Source of the DNA: Fimbriimonadaceae bacterium
GTDB lineage: Bacteria > Armatimonadota > Fimbriimonadia > Fimbriimonadales > Fimbriimonadaceae
NCBI GenBank assembly: GCA_019694835.1
Contig: JAIBBE010000196.1
Location: 1-12,352 of the forward strand
DNA: 12,352 nucleotides
Reading direction: 5' to 3'
A model generated the notes under the pieces. That model saw nothing but the letters and a program-made list of their open reading frames with translations, searched no databases and was not told the DNA's origin. How positions within the stretch are numbered: position 1 is the stretch's first letter; the number at the start of each line of letters is the position of its first letter. Shown here piece after piece: positions 1 to 6,604 of this stretch. The position numbers were made by a program, and so were the translations under genes.

Positions 1-42
1 TTCGCAGTGAATCTACTGCGGGTTCGAATCCCACTGTCTCCG
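1..42 (+). tRNA. 3' end of a tRNA-like gene (tRNA-Ser-like or tmRNA-like), cut by the window edge
   Basis: A canonical T-loop TTCGAAT (23-29) is flanked by GCGGG (18-22) and CCCAC (30-34). A 7-nt acceptor half TGTCTCC (35-41) follows, with G42 at the discriminator position. G73 is typical of tRNA-Ser and tRNA-Sec. Upstream, CGCAGT (3-8) pairs perfectly with ACTGCG (15-20), as a long variable arm would, although this overlaps the T-stem by three bases. CCA is not encoded. One T-stem pair is a C-A mismatch, so the element could be a degraded or recombined copy. A tmRNA 3' end is the main alternative, because tmRNAs end in a similar T-arm plus GTCTCC. The anticodon lies outside the window, so identity cannot be settled. 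tRNA and tmRNA 3' ends are common integration sites, which fits the island-like content to the right. Confidence 0.5.
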
Positions 43-49
43 CTTACGA

Positions 50-74
50 CGAGAACCCGAAATCGAGGTTCTCG
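50..74 (+). terminator. Stem-loop just after the tRNA-like gene
   Basis: CGAGAACC (50-57) and GGTTCTCG (67-74) form a perfect 8-bp stem with a 9-nt loop, starting 8 nt after the tRNA-like 3' end. No T-tract follows, so it is not a classical intrinsic terminator. It could be a 3'-processing or stabilising hairpin for the upstream RNA. Confidence 0.35.
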
Positions 75-93
75 AGACTGACGAGGAACTTGG

Positions 94-123
94 CCCCGGG
101 TCGCGAGGAATCGCGACCCGGGG
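94..123 (+). terminator. Very strong 12-bp GC-rich stem-loop
   Basis: CCCCGGGTCGCG (94-105) is perfectly complementary to CGCGACCCGGGG (112-123) around a 6-nt loop. No U-tract follows on the plus strand, so intrinsic termination is uncertain. It lies between the tRNA-like gene and the 3' end of the minus-strand regulator, where a bidirectional transcription barrier would make sense. A hairpin with another role, such as a REP-like or recombination-associated structure, is possible. Confidence 0.4.
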
Positions 124-358
124 AGGTCCTTAGCGGGTTGCCCTGGAAAACCAGCAAAAGGCGGGCGGCTTTGGGCCTGGGTACTTAAACGACGAGTTTG
201 GTCGGTGGAGAATTTCGCAGTGAGTCTATCGGGGTGAATAACTCATTTTTCCATCTTGCGAAATGGTAGATGAAGCTGGTGTGGTTCTGTCGAAGTGTTT
301 GGGTACGCGGGACGAGAACTGTCCGAGCGCCAGAGGTTTCGCTTGGAGAGTTTGTGCC
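124..358. other. Non-coding spacer between the hairpins and the regulator 3' end
   Basis: I see no convincing gene here. The stretch holds the partial repeat of the tRNA-like sequence at 214-228 and otherwise no clear terminator, promoter or RNA gene. A short open frame that crosses into the regulator gene from 295 has no family resemblance or ribosome-binding site and is treated as chance. Confidence 0.5.
214..228 (+). repeat. Decayed direct repeat of the tRNA-like sequence (copy of 1-15)
   Basis: TTCGCAGTGAGTCTA (214-228) matches TTCGCAGTGAATCTA (1-15) at 14 of 15 positions in the same orientation. Looser similarity continues for about 12 bases. The copies are 213 bp apart. A short partial duplication of a tRNA-like region in direct orientation is what an old attachment-site duplication or a small rearrangement leaves. 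No integrase gene is present in the window, so an att function is only inferred. Confidence 0.4.
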
Positions 359-1936
359 TCACTCCCACACGACGTTCAGCCGTTCCAACTGTGCCGCTAG
401 TGTCTGGTAGTTGCTATACCCCAGCAACTCGGCCGCGACCATCTTCTTCCCGCCTGCCTGGGACATCGCGCGAGCCAGAAATCGCTTCTGGATGTCTTCA
501 AGATGACGCGCGAGCGAGAAGCCCTGTCCAAGGAGAGGCTCTGCGGGTACTTGCGTAAGCCGGGTCGAATCGGCCAAGGCATCCCGCACATGCTCCGGAC
601 GGATCTGCTCGCCCTCGACGAGGACGGCCGCTTGAAGCAGCGCGTTCTGAAGCTGGCGAACATTTCCCGGCCACGGCTGCTCCGCGATGAATCGGAGTGT
701 GCGAACAGCAAGTGATTTGGGGGAGTAGCCCGGCTCGGCTGTGGCGAATTCTGCATTGATCCGCTCCAGAAGCTGCTCTGCGATGACCGGGATGTCAGAC
801 GGACGATCGCGGAGCGCAGGAATACGCAACGTGAGTGGCGCCAGCCGGTAGTACAGATCCTCTCGGAACCGTCCGGCTGCGACCTCTGCCTGCAGATCAC
901 AGTTCGTCGCTGCTATGACCCGCACGTTGGCCCGCCGATCCGATGTATCGCCAACCCGACGATATGTGCGAGTGGTCCCGGAGTCAGCCGCGGCAGGCTG
1001 CAGCACCCGAAGCAGCTTCGCCTGCATCATGAGATCACACTCGCCGACTTCGTCCAAGAACAGTGATCCCCGGTCGGCCTGTTCAAATGCTCCTTGGCGT
1101 TCTCGCTCTGCCCCGGTGAAAGCTCCCTTTGTGTGGCCGAAGAGCTCGGACTCCAGGAGTTCTTTGGGGATCGCAGCGCAGTTGATGGCGACCATCGGCC
1201 CGTCACGCCTGGGGCTCGCCGCGTGAATGGCGCGGGCGAACACATCTTTACCCACGCCGCTCTCGCCAAGCAGCAGAACACTCACATCGCGCATGGCGAT
1301 GCGGTGTGCCCGTAGGATGGCGGCTTTGATCTGCTGACTGCGACCTGTCACCTCTTCAAAGGCGCGGCTGCCATCGGTCGCCAGCACGCCTTCTTGCAGC
1401 ACGCGATCCGAGGCTTGCAGGACTTGCGGCAGAAAGTCCACCCGCAGGTCGAATGGGATCTCCGTCGCAACCACACTTCCGCGATGAGTCTGAAAGAACT
1501 CCGCTGGGTAACGACTCTTGCCCAGGAGCACCCAGATTGCCGTCATCGCCGGCGTGCCCGAGCTGAGGTGGATCGCAATCGAGAGCGGTGTCTCCGCTCC
1601 CGCAACGACGCGACCGAGAACTCCATCGCTGGCCTCGAAAATCGTGTGGTAGTCGACTGGACTTGCCAGTCTGACGGAGTGCACCGTGGCGTGCGGCCCG
1701 ACCCACGCTGCGAATCGCTTTCCGATACTCGGCTCTTTGTCAGTCAGCAGGTGGACGGCATCAAACCGCTGCTGGGTTGTCAGTGTCCGAACCGGCCCGA
1801 GTTCGCTTTCTGGGCGAGCGGACTTGCCGGTGACTCGCCGAACCTCCTCTTTCTCCCGGTCGCCGTGCGCTGCAGCCCAAGCCAGCAGGTCTGCGTCGCC
1901 AATCCACGAAAACAGAAGCCTGTTTAGGCTAGACAT
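359..1936 (-). CDS. Sigma-54-dependent activator with RtcR-like CARF sensor domain
   Basis: This 525-aa bacterial enhancer-binding protein should drive ATP-dependent open-complex formation by sigma-54 RNA polymerase. The AAA+ domain (about residues 195-440) has Walker A GESGVGKD (224-231), the sigma-54 contact loop GAFTGA (271-276), Walker B LFLDEVGE (292-299), AATN (342-345) and the arginine-containing [11 protein letters not shown] segment (355-365). A Fis-type helix-turn-helix lies at about 495-520. The N-terminal part is not a receiver, GAF or PAS domain. Its [15 protein letters not shown] segment (124-138) matches the S-G-T signature loop of CARF domains, as in RtcR, so the likely input is a cyclic oligonucleotide or an RNA with a 2',3'-cyclic phosphate end. 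It is transcribed away from the small genes at 2054 onward. Repeated half-sites abutting its start codon suggest that it binds there and may autoregulate. The activator function is secure; the ligand is inferred. Confidence 0.93.
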   Translation of the reverse strand: MSSLNRLLFSWIGDADLLAWAAAHGDREKEEVRRVTGKSARPESELGPVRTLTTQQRFDAVHLLTDKEPSIGKRFAAWVGPHATVHSVRLASPVDYHTIFEASDGVLGRVVAGAETPLSIAIHLSSGTPAMTAIWVLLGKSRYPAEFFQTHRGSVVATEIPFDLRVDFLPQVLQASDRVLQEGVLATDGSRAFEEVTGRSQQIKAAILRAHRIAMRDVSVLLLGESGVGKDVFARAIHAASPRRDGPMVAINCAAIPKELLESELFGHTKGAFTGAERERQGAFEQADRGSLFLDEVGECDLMMQAKLLRVLQPAAADSGTTRTYRRVGDTSDRRANVRVIAATNCDLQAEVAAGRFREDLYYRLAPLTLRIPALRDRPSDIPVIAEQLLERINAEFATAEPGYSPKSLAVRTLRFIAEQPWPGNVRQLQNALLQAAVLVEGEQIRPEHVRDALADSTRLTQVPAEPLLGQGFSLARHLEDIQKRFLARAMSQAGGKKMVAAELLGYSNYQTLAAQLERLNVVWE

Positions 1937-1983
1937 GGGGACAACTCCATTTGTCCACAGTGTATCTGTATTTGTGCACAGTG
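1936..1983. promoter_or_regulatory. Upstream activator sites: three related TTGTSCACA half-sites
   Basis: TGGGGACAA (1936-1944) and TTGTCCACA (1951-1959) form an inverted repeat with a 6-nt centre and 8 of 9 paired positions. The longer string ATTTGTCCACAGTG (1949-1962) recurs as ATTTGTGCACAGTG (1970-1983), 13 of 14 identical. The 21-bp period is two helical turns. The cluster lies about 45-90 bp upstream of the -24 element, close to the usual upstream distance for enhancer sites, and abuts the divergent activator gene. It is probably the binding site of that activator; binding itself is inferred. Confidence 0.7.
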
Positions 1984-2026
1984 ACTGCCGAGCCCGAGAA
2001 ACGGGCTACGAAAGGCGAAAAGCGGT

Positions 2027-2042
2027 TGGCACGCGGGTTGCC
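2027..2042 (+). promoter_or_regulatory. Sigma-54 (-24/-12) promoter
   Basis: TGGCACG (2027-2033), four bases, then TTGC (2038-2041) match the sigma-54 consensus TGGCACG-N4-TTGCW up to the final W position. The invariant GG (2028-2029) and GC (2040-2041) have the required 10-bp spacing. Transcription should begin around 2051-2054, rightward. The divergent gene encodes a sigma-54 activator and its candidate sites lie just upstream, so all parts of a sigma-54 switch are present. Confidence 0.88.
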
Positions 2043-2053
2043 ATGATCACGTC

Positions 2054-2473
2054 ATGCAAATCACACAGCCAGTCGGCTCCGTACTTGCCCCCGACGATCT
2101 CCGGGTCGGCCAGCACGTCGCGATTCACTCTTTCTGCGGAATGCGTCCCACGCCATCAGGTGCCGCCACCGAACGCGCTGTTGAGACCGCCTCAGCGGTG
2201 GCCCTGGGTGTGCCGCTCCAAATTAACGCGATTTCACTCCCGTTTGTGATGTGCGGACTCTTGCTGCCGGGCGGCGGGTACATGGGCCCCTTGATCTTGG
2301 ACCTCCGGACCGTTCGACTGATCGCGGTGTCGCGCGCCTACGTGAACTCCATCGTGAAGTTTAGCAATGCATCGGATCGCGCCGAGAAGCTTGCCGCGAC
2401 CGCAGGGCGGTCCGCGGCAAACGCAAGCCGTCGCACTGAGAAATCGGGACAATCCACACGCCGTCGCTCCTGA
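2054..2473 (+). CDS. Small conserved hypothetical protein under the sigma-54 promoter
   Basis: This 139-aa protein matches no named family I can cite. A compact folded part (about residues 15-103) includes LRVGQHVAIHS, then GVPLQINAISLPFVMCGLL and LDLRTVRLIAVSRAYVNSIVKF. This resembles small planctomycete proteins of the pattern 'G-P-L-x-V/I-x-x-I-x-L-P-F-V ... LD-R-V-L'. The last 35 residues are basic and low in complexity. There is no signal peptide or membrane helix. ATG 2054 is the only start that keeps the conserved N-terminus. It lies 12-13 nt after the -12 element, so it is essentially the transcription start and no Shine-Dalgarno site fits: a leaderless or near-leaderless mRNA. It is the first gene under the CARF-type activator. 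Function unknown. Confidence 0.72.
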   Translation: MQITQPVGSVLAPDDLRVGQHVAIHSFCGMRPTPSGAATERAVETASAVALGVPLQINAISLPFVMCGLLLPGGGYMGPLILDLRTVRLIAVSRAYVNSIVKFSNASDRAEKLAATAGRSAANASRRTEKSGQSTRRRS

Positions 2474-2513
2474 CTCGGCAGCAGCCCGAAAGTGACCCTC
2501 ACTACACCAGATC

Positions 2514-2518
2514 GGAGG
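2514..2518 (+). promoter_or_regulatory. Strong ribosome-binding site setting a GTG start
   Basis: GGAGG (2514-2518) lies 6 nt before GTG 2525. This favours GTG 2525 over the upstream in-frame GTG 2492, which has no comparable site. Confidence 0.7.
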
Positions 2519-2524
2519 CAGCCA

Positions 2525-2869
2525 GTGTCGCGTTCAATCGACTCAATCTCATCCACGGATTTCGTCAAGGCGCTGCAAGCAGCGGGGCCGTTCTCTGAGC
2601 ATGAACTGAAGCTCTTTCGCTTCCATTACTCCGCCGAAGGCCATACCGCGACCGCGCGAGAACTTGCCGACAAGGTCGGATGGAAGAGCTTCGCCTCCGT
2701 GAATGCCCACTACGGCAAGCTGGCAGGACGCGTCGCTCGGGAACTCGGCATAGAGCCCGACTACAACATTCTGGCGCTCGTCACGACCGATCAACCGCAC
2801 GGAAGCGAGTGCCGCTTTATTCTCCGGCCAGCGGTTGTGGAGGCGCTCAGGCGGTTAGCGATTGTATGA
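2525..2869 (+). CDS. Small conserved hypothetical protein with HTH-like segment
   Basis: This 114-aa protein starts at GTG 2525 behind a strong GGAGG. Its middle, including TATARELADKVGWKSFASVN followed by HYGKLAGRVARELGI, looks like a winged-helix or HTH-like fold. The 'A-x-x-VG-x-K-x-(F/Y)-x-x-VN-x-x-YG-x-L' pattern also appears at the N-terminus of some HNH/McrA-like proteins and in small stand-alone proteins. The C-terminus ends in a strand-rich segment (LRPAVVEALRRLAIV). No catalytic motif is visible. It lies 51 bp after the preceding small gene and is probably co-transcribed from the sigma-54 promoter. A DNA-binding or partner-recognition role is plausible but not shown. Confidence 0.72.
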   Translation: MSRSIDSISSTDFVKALQAAGPFSEHELKLFRFHYSAEGHTATARELADKVGWKSFASVNAHYGKLAGRVARELGIEPDYNILALVTTDQPHGSECRFILRPAVVEALRRLAIV

Positions 2870-2875
2870 ACCGTC

Positions 2876-2891
2876 CGACAGGCCGCTGTCG
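2876..2891 (+). terminator. Small stem-loop after the sigma-54 unit
   Basis: CGACAG (2876-2881) and CTGTCG (2886-2891) form a 6-bp stem with a 4-nt loop, 6 nt after the stop of the second small gene. No T-tract follows. It may attenuate or end the sigma-54 transcript before the helicase operon, but could equally be chance. Confidence 0.3.
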
Positions 2892-3006
2892 TCGCAGGTC
2901 ATCCCCACCACGTGGCTGTGGTACGAAACTTGTCTCAGCGCTCGTCGGTTGTCCGCCGCCCGATCTTGCTGTAGTTGAAATGCTCCCCCATACCATGGGA
3001 TGGGCG

Positions 3007-3034
3007 CTGACGCGATCTCGCAAAGCATTACAAT
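3007..3034 (+). promoter_or_regulatory. Candidate sigma-70-type promoter for the helicase operon
   Basis: CTGACG (3007-3012) and TACAAT (3029-3034), 16 bp apart, resemble TTGACA and TATAAT at 4/6 and 5/6 positions. A start near 3041 would give a leader of about 48 nt. The -10 lies inside the perfect inverted repeat GCATT-AC-AATGC (3025-3036), and CCCAT-ACC-ATGGG (2987-2999) lies just upstream, so a repressor site is possible. The rest of the 219-bp gap (2870-3088) holds no gene that I can support. Confidence 0.4.
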
Positions 3035-3088
3035 GCAGTTGCGTCTGAACTGATGCTGCTGCTGATCAAGCCAAGTGAGGTACACCCG

Positions 3089-6000
3089 ATGGCACGACTC
3101 GAAGAGTTGACACCCGGCGCGTCAGTCTCGGGCCTCGTGCCGGTTCACCCGGTCGTCATCGTCAGCACCCAATGGCACGGTCAGACGGTCCTTCAGGTCA
3201 CTTTTCGATTGCCAGACGGTCGGGTCGAGGAGTCACTTGTCTACCGAGCGGATGAATCTCGACTGTCGGTCACCGCGACCAGTCGCCCGTGGGCGTTTGA
3301 TGCGCCGGGTGACATGTTCCGCCTCGCTTCTGAAGCTCATCGAATTACCTTGGCTGCTTTGTTTGACCCGCTCCTCGCGGTTCACACATCCTTGGTTGAG
3401 CCGCTCCCCCATCAGATCCTCGCCGTCTACGACAGCATGCTCAGTCGACAGCCGCTTCGATTCCTGCTTGCTGATGATCCTGGCGCCGGCAAGACGATCA
3501 TGGCGGGACTCTTCATCAAAGAACTCATCGCGCGGGGGGATCTTGAAAGGTGCCTGATCATTGCGCCGGGCAGCCTCGTCGAGCAGTGGCAGGACGAGCT
3601 GTGGCAGAAGTTCCAGTTGAGATTCGAGATTGCGACCAACGACAATCTCGAGGCGGCTGGTACGGGAAACTGGTTCGCTGAGCGGCCCCTCGCCATCGGC
3701 AGGCTAGACAAGCTCAGTCGAAATGAGTCTGTCCAACAGAAGCTCGCCTCGACCAACTGGGACCTTGTCGTCGTTGACGAAGCGCACAAGATGTCGGCAT
3801 CGTTCTCGGGCGGGGAGATCAACTACACGAAGCGGTATCGACTTGGCCAGGAAGTGTCCAAGCTCACGCGGCACTTCCTGCTGATGACGGCCACCCCGCA
3901 CAACGGCAAGGAGGAAGACTTTCAACTGTTCATGGCCTTGCTTGACGGCGACCGCTTCGAGGGAAAGCCACGCGATGCCGTTCATTCCGTCGACTGCTCT
4001 GACATGATGAGGCGGCTCGTCAAGGAAGAGTTGCTCCGGTTCGATGGCACACCTTTGTTTCCTGAGCGGAGAGCCTATACGGCGGCCTACCGCTTCTCGG
4101 ATGCCGAAGCGGAACTGTACGCCCATGTGACCGAGTACGTGCGGACTGAGTTCAACCGCGCAGATCAACTGGAGAATGATGGGAGGAAGGGAACCGTCGG
4201 GTTTGCGCTCACTGTCCTCCAGAGGCGATTGGCCTCTTCGCCAGAAGCCATTTACCAGAGTCTGAAACGCCGTCGTGAGCGGCTGCAGTCCCACATGCGC
4301 GAAGCCGAACTGCTGCAGCGTGGTGGCAAATCGGCGTTGCTCGAGCAGTTGAAGGCGAGCACGTTAACCGCGGAGGACTTGGAGGTACTTGAGGAAACTG
4401 ACGAAGCCACCGTCGAAGAGGTTGAGAAAGCCGAGGAGTCTCTCGCAATCGATGCAACGGCGGCTCGCAGCATCGAAGAACTACGAATCGAGATTGAAAT
4501 CCTTTCGAGGCTCGAGTCTGAGGCATTGGCACTCCGTCGCAGCGGAGTCGATCGCAAGTGGGAGGAACTGTCGAAGCTGCTGTTGGACACGCCCGAAATG
4601 TTCGATGCGGGGGGCCATCGCCGCAAACTGATCATTTTCACCGAGCACCGGGATACGCTCAGTTACCTCCGCGAACGGATCGCCACGTTGTTGGGCACTC
4701 CCAGTTCGATTCAAGTCATTCAAGGTGGCATGGGACGCGACCAGCGAAAGGCGGCCGAGGAGGCTTTTAAGCAGGACAAGGAGGTACACATCCTGCTTGC
4801 AACCGATGCCGCCGGTGAGGGCATCAATCTGCAGCGCGCGCACCTGATGGTGAACTATGACCTGCCATGGAACCCGAATCGAATCGAGCAGCGCTTTGGA
4901 CGTATTCACAGAATCGGCCAGACGGAGGTGTGCCACCTGTGGAACATGGTCGCGCTTGAAACGCGCGAAGGCGATGTCTACTACCGCTTGCTCGACAAGC
5001 TTGAGACCCAGCGGGCAGCACTGGGCGGACGTGTGTACGACGTACTCGGTCGCATTTTCGAAGGCGAACCGCTCCGAAAGCTACTGGTCGATGCAGTGCG
5101 CTACGGGGACCTGCCCGAGGTGCGTGAGCGTCTTCATCAGTCGATCGACAATGCCGCCGATCGGCGGCACCTCCAGTTGCTGCTTGATCGAGATGCCCTC
5201 GCAAGAGACTCGCTTGATGCCCGCAAGGTCCAGGCCGTTCGCGAAGACATGGAGCGAGCGGAAGCTCGCAGGCTGCAGCCGCTGTACATCCAGGCGTTCT
5301 TCATGGAGGCCTTTAGGCACCTCGGCGGTCAGATCTCTGAACGAGAGAACGGCAGGTTTGAGATCACCCGAGTGCCCGGTCTGCTGCGTGAGCGTGATCG
5401 CCAGATTGGTCTCGGTCCGCCGGTGCTTTACCGCTACGAACGTGTGACGTTTGAGAAGGACCTGATCAATGTTCCCGGTAAGCCAACGGCAGCGTTCCTG
5501 TGCCCAGGTCATCCGTTGCTCGGCGCTGTCATCGACGTGATCCTTGAGCAGAATCGTGGACTCTTGAGACGAGGGGCAATTCTGATCGACCCTGCCAACC
5601 GGACTGACACGCCGAGGGCCCTCTTTTACTTGGAGCATGTCATCCGTGATGAAGTGAGATCTGGATCGGGTGAGCCCCGGGTCGCGTCCCGTGAGGTTGA
5701 GTTCGTTGAACTTGAACAGCACGGCGTTGCGGGCAATCCAGGTTACGCCCCTTACTTGGACTACAGGCCTGCGGATCCTGATGAAGCCAAGTTGCTCGTT
5801 GAAGAACTCGAACGCGAGTGGTTGTCGGAATCGCTCGAGCAGAGGGCTATGGGCTACGCTGTCGAGCACATCGTGCCTCAGCATCTTGAGCGAGTGCGCA
5901 AAGCGCGCATCGAGCGAATCGACAGGACCACGGACGCTGTTCGGCGCCGGCTCACAAGGGAGATCGCATTCTGGGACCACCGGGCGCAGGAACTTCTGTC

Positions 6001-6604
6001 GCGTGAGCAGGCTGGGCACACGCCTCGAATCAACAGCACCATCGCCCGGCAGCGTGCCGATGAACTCGAGGGCCGCCTCCAACGTCGTCTGGCCCTTCTT
6101 GAGCAGGAACGTCATCTCTCTCCTTCTCCACCTACTGTCGTCGGCGGGGCGCTTGTGATTCCCGAGCGATATCTCCGAACACTGCGCGGCGAGTCTGTAT
6201 CCGACATTCCGACGGCAGCCAGCCGAGACCGAATCGACCAGCTTGCCATCGAAGCAGTTTTGCTGGCGGAGAGAGCGATCGGGCGTGTGCCTCGCGTCAT
6301 GGCACACAACAATCCTGGATTCGATATCGAGTCCACCGATCCACGTGAGCCGGGTCGCCTCAGGTTTCTGGAAGTCAAGGGAAAGGCGGCCGGGCGAGAG
6401 ACCGTCACGATTTCCGCCACTCAGATTCGTACCGCCCTGAACAAGCCCGACGACTGGATCCTTGCGATCGTTCCGGTCCAGGATGAGCGAGCACTGCGGC
6501 CGCGGTACGTCCGCCGGCCGTTCACAACGCCGCCCGATTTTGCCGAAGTGAGCAAGAACTTGGACTTGGACCAGTTGTTGGAGCGTTCAGAGGAGCCGGC
6601 GTGA
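3089..6604 (+). CDS. SNF2-family helicase/translocase with C-terminal DUF3883 (DISARM DrmD-like / Hma-like)
   Basis: ATG 3089 is preceded by GTGAGG 8 nt upstream and gives 1171 residues. The superfamily-2 motifs are intact: motif I with DDPGAGKT (129-136), DEAH (230-233), TATP (267-270), the second RecA lobe beginning near IIFTEH (515-520), and motif V/VI ending in QRFGRIHRIGQ (601-611). An acidic, Glu-rich coiled-coil-like insert (about 415-480) separates the lobes. Around 1040-1145 is a DUF3883 domain with D1079 and E1095-x-K1097, the layout of a PD-(D/E)XK nuclease fold. The family powers DNA translocation or remodelling; homologues sit in class 1 DISARM and in helicase-methylase-ATPase defence clusters. 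Here it opens an operon that ends in a DUF1156 methylase. The family is secure; the exact defence subtype is inferred. Confidence 0.9.
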   Translation: MARLEELTPGASVSGLVPVHPVVIVSTQWHGQTVLQVTFRLPDGRVEESLVYRADESRLSVTATSRPWAFDAPGDMFRLASEAHRITLAALFDPLLAVHTSLVEPLPHQILAVYDSMLSRQPLRFLLADDPGAGKTIMAGLFIKELIARGDLERCLIIAPGSLVEQWQDELWQKFQLRFEIATNDNLEAAGTGNWFAERPLAIGRLDKLSRNESVQQKLASTNWDLVVVDEAHKMSASFSGGEINYTKRYRLGQEVSKLTRHFLLMTATPHNGKEEDFQLFMALLDGDRFEGKPRDAVHSVDCSDMMRRLVKEELLRFDGTPLFPERRAYTAAYRFSDAEAELYAHVTEYVRTEFNRADQLENDGRKGTVGFALTVLQRRLASSPEAIYQSLKRRRERLQSHMREAELLQRGGKSALLEQLKASTLTAEDLEVLEETDEATVEEVEKAEESLAIDATAARSIEELRIEIEILSRLESEALALRRSGVDRKWEELSKLLLDTPEMFDAGGHRRKLIIFTEHRDTLSYLRERIATLLGTPSSIQVIQGGMGRDQRKAAEEAFKQDKEVHILLATDAAGEGINLQRAHLMVNYDLPWNPNRIEQRFGRIHRIGQTEVCHLWNMVALETREGDVYYRLLDKLETQRAALGGRVYDVLGRIFEGEPLRKLLVDAVRYGDLPEVRERLHQSIDNAADRRHLQLLLDRDALARDSLDARKVQAVREDMERAEARRLQPLYIQAFFMEAFRHLGGQISERENGRFEITRVPGLLRERDRQIGLGPPVLYRYERVTFEKDLINVPGKPTAAFLCPGHPLLGAVIDVILEQNRGLLRRGAILIDPANRTDTPRALFYLEHVIRDEVRSGSGEPRVASREVEFVELEQHGVAGNPGYAPYLDYRPADPDEAKLLVEELEREWLSESLEQRAMGYAVEHIVPQHLERVRKARIERIDRTTDAVRRRLTREIAFWDHRAQELLSREQAGHTPRINSTIARQRADELEGRLQRRLALLEQERHLSPSPPTVVGGALVIPERYLRTLRGESVSDIPTAASRDRIDQLAIEAVLLAERAIGRVPRVMAHNNPGFDIESTDPREPGRLRFLEVKGKAAGRETVTISATQIRTALNKPDDWILAIVPVQDERALRPRYVRRPFTTPPDFAEVSKNLDLDQLLERSEEPA

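Noticed and set aside
1951..1980. TTGTCCACA and TTGTGCACA resemble DnaA boxes (TTATNCACA).
   Set aside because: Both differ from the consensus, no AT-rich unwinding element or replication gene is near, and the spacing and position fit activator sites for the adjacent sigma-54 promoter much better.
3053..3088. Upstream in-frame start that would lengthen the helicase by 12 residues.
   Set aside because: ATG 3089 has a well-placed GTGAGG, whereas the upstream non-ATG start has none and lies close to the predicted transcription start.
3090..3179. Two further TGGCACG strings (3090-3096 and 3173-3179), like a sigma-54 -24 element.
   Set aside because: Neither has TTGC at the required spacing, and both lie within the helicase coding sequence.
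5081..6307. A long (408-codon) open frame on the minus strand inside the helicase gene.
   Set aside because: It is antisense to a gene with intact motifs, has no family resemblance, and is the expected mirror of a GC-rich coding frame.
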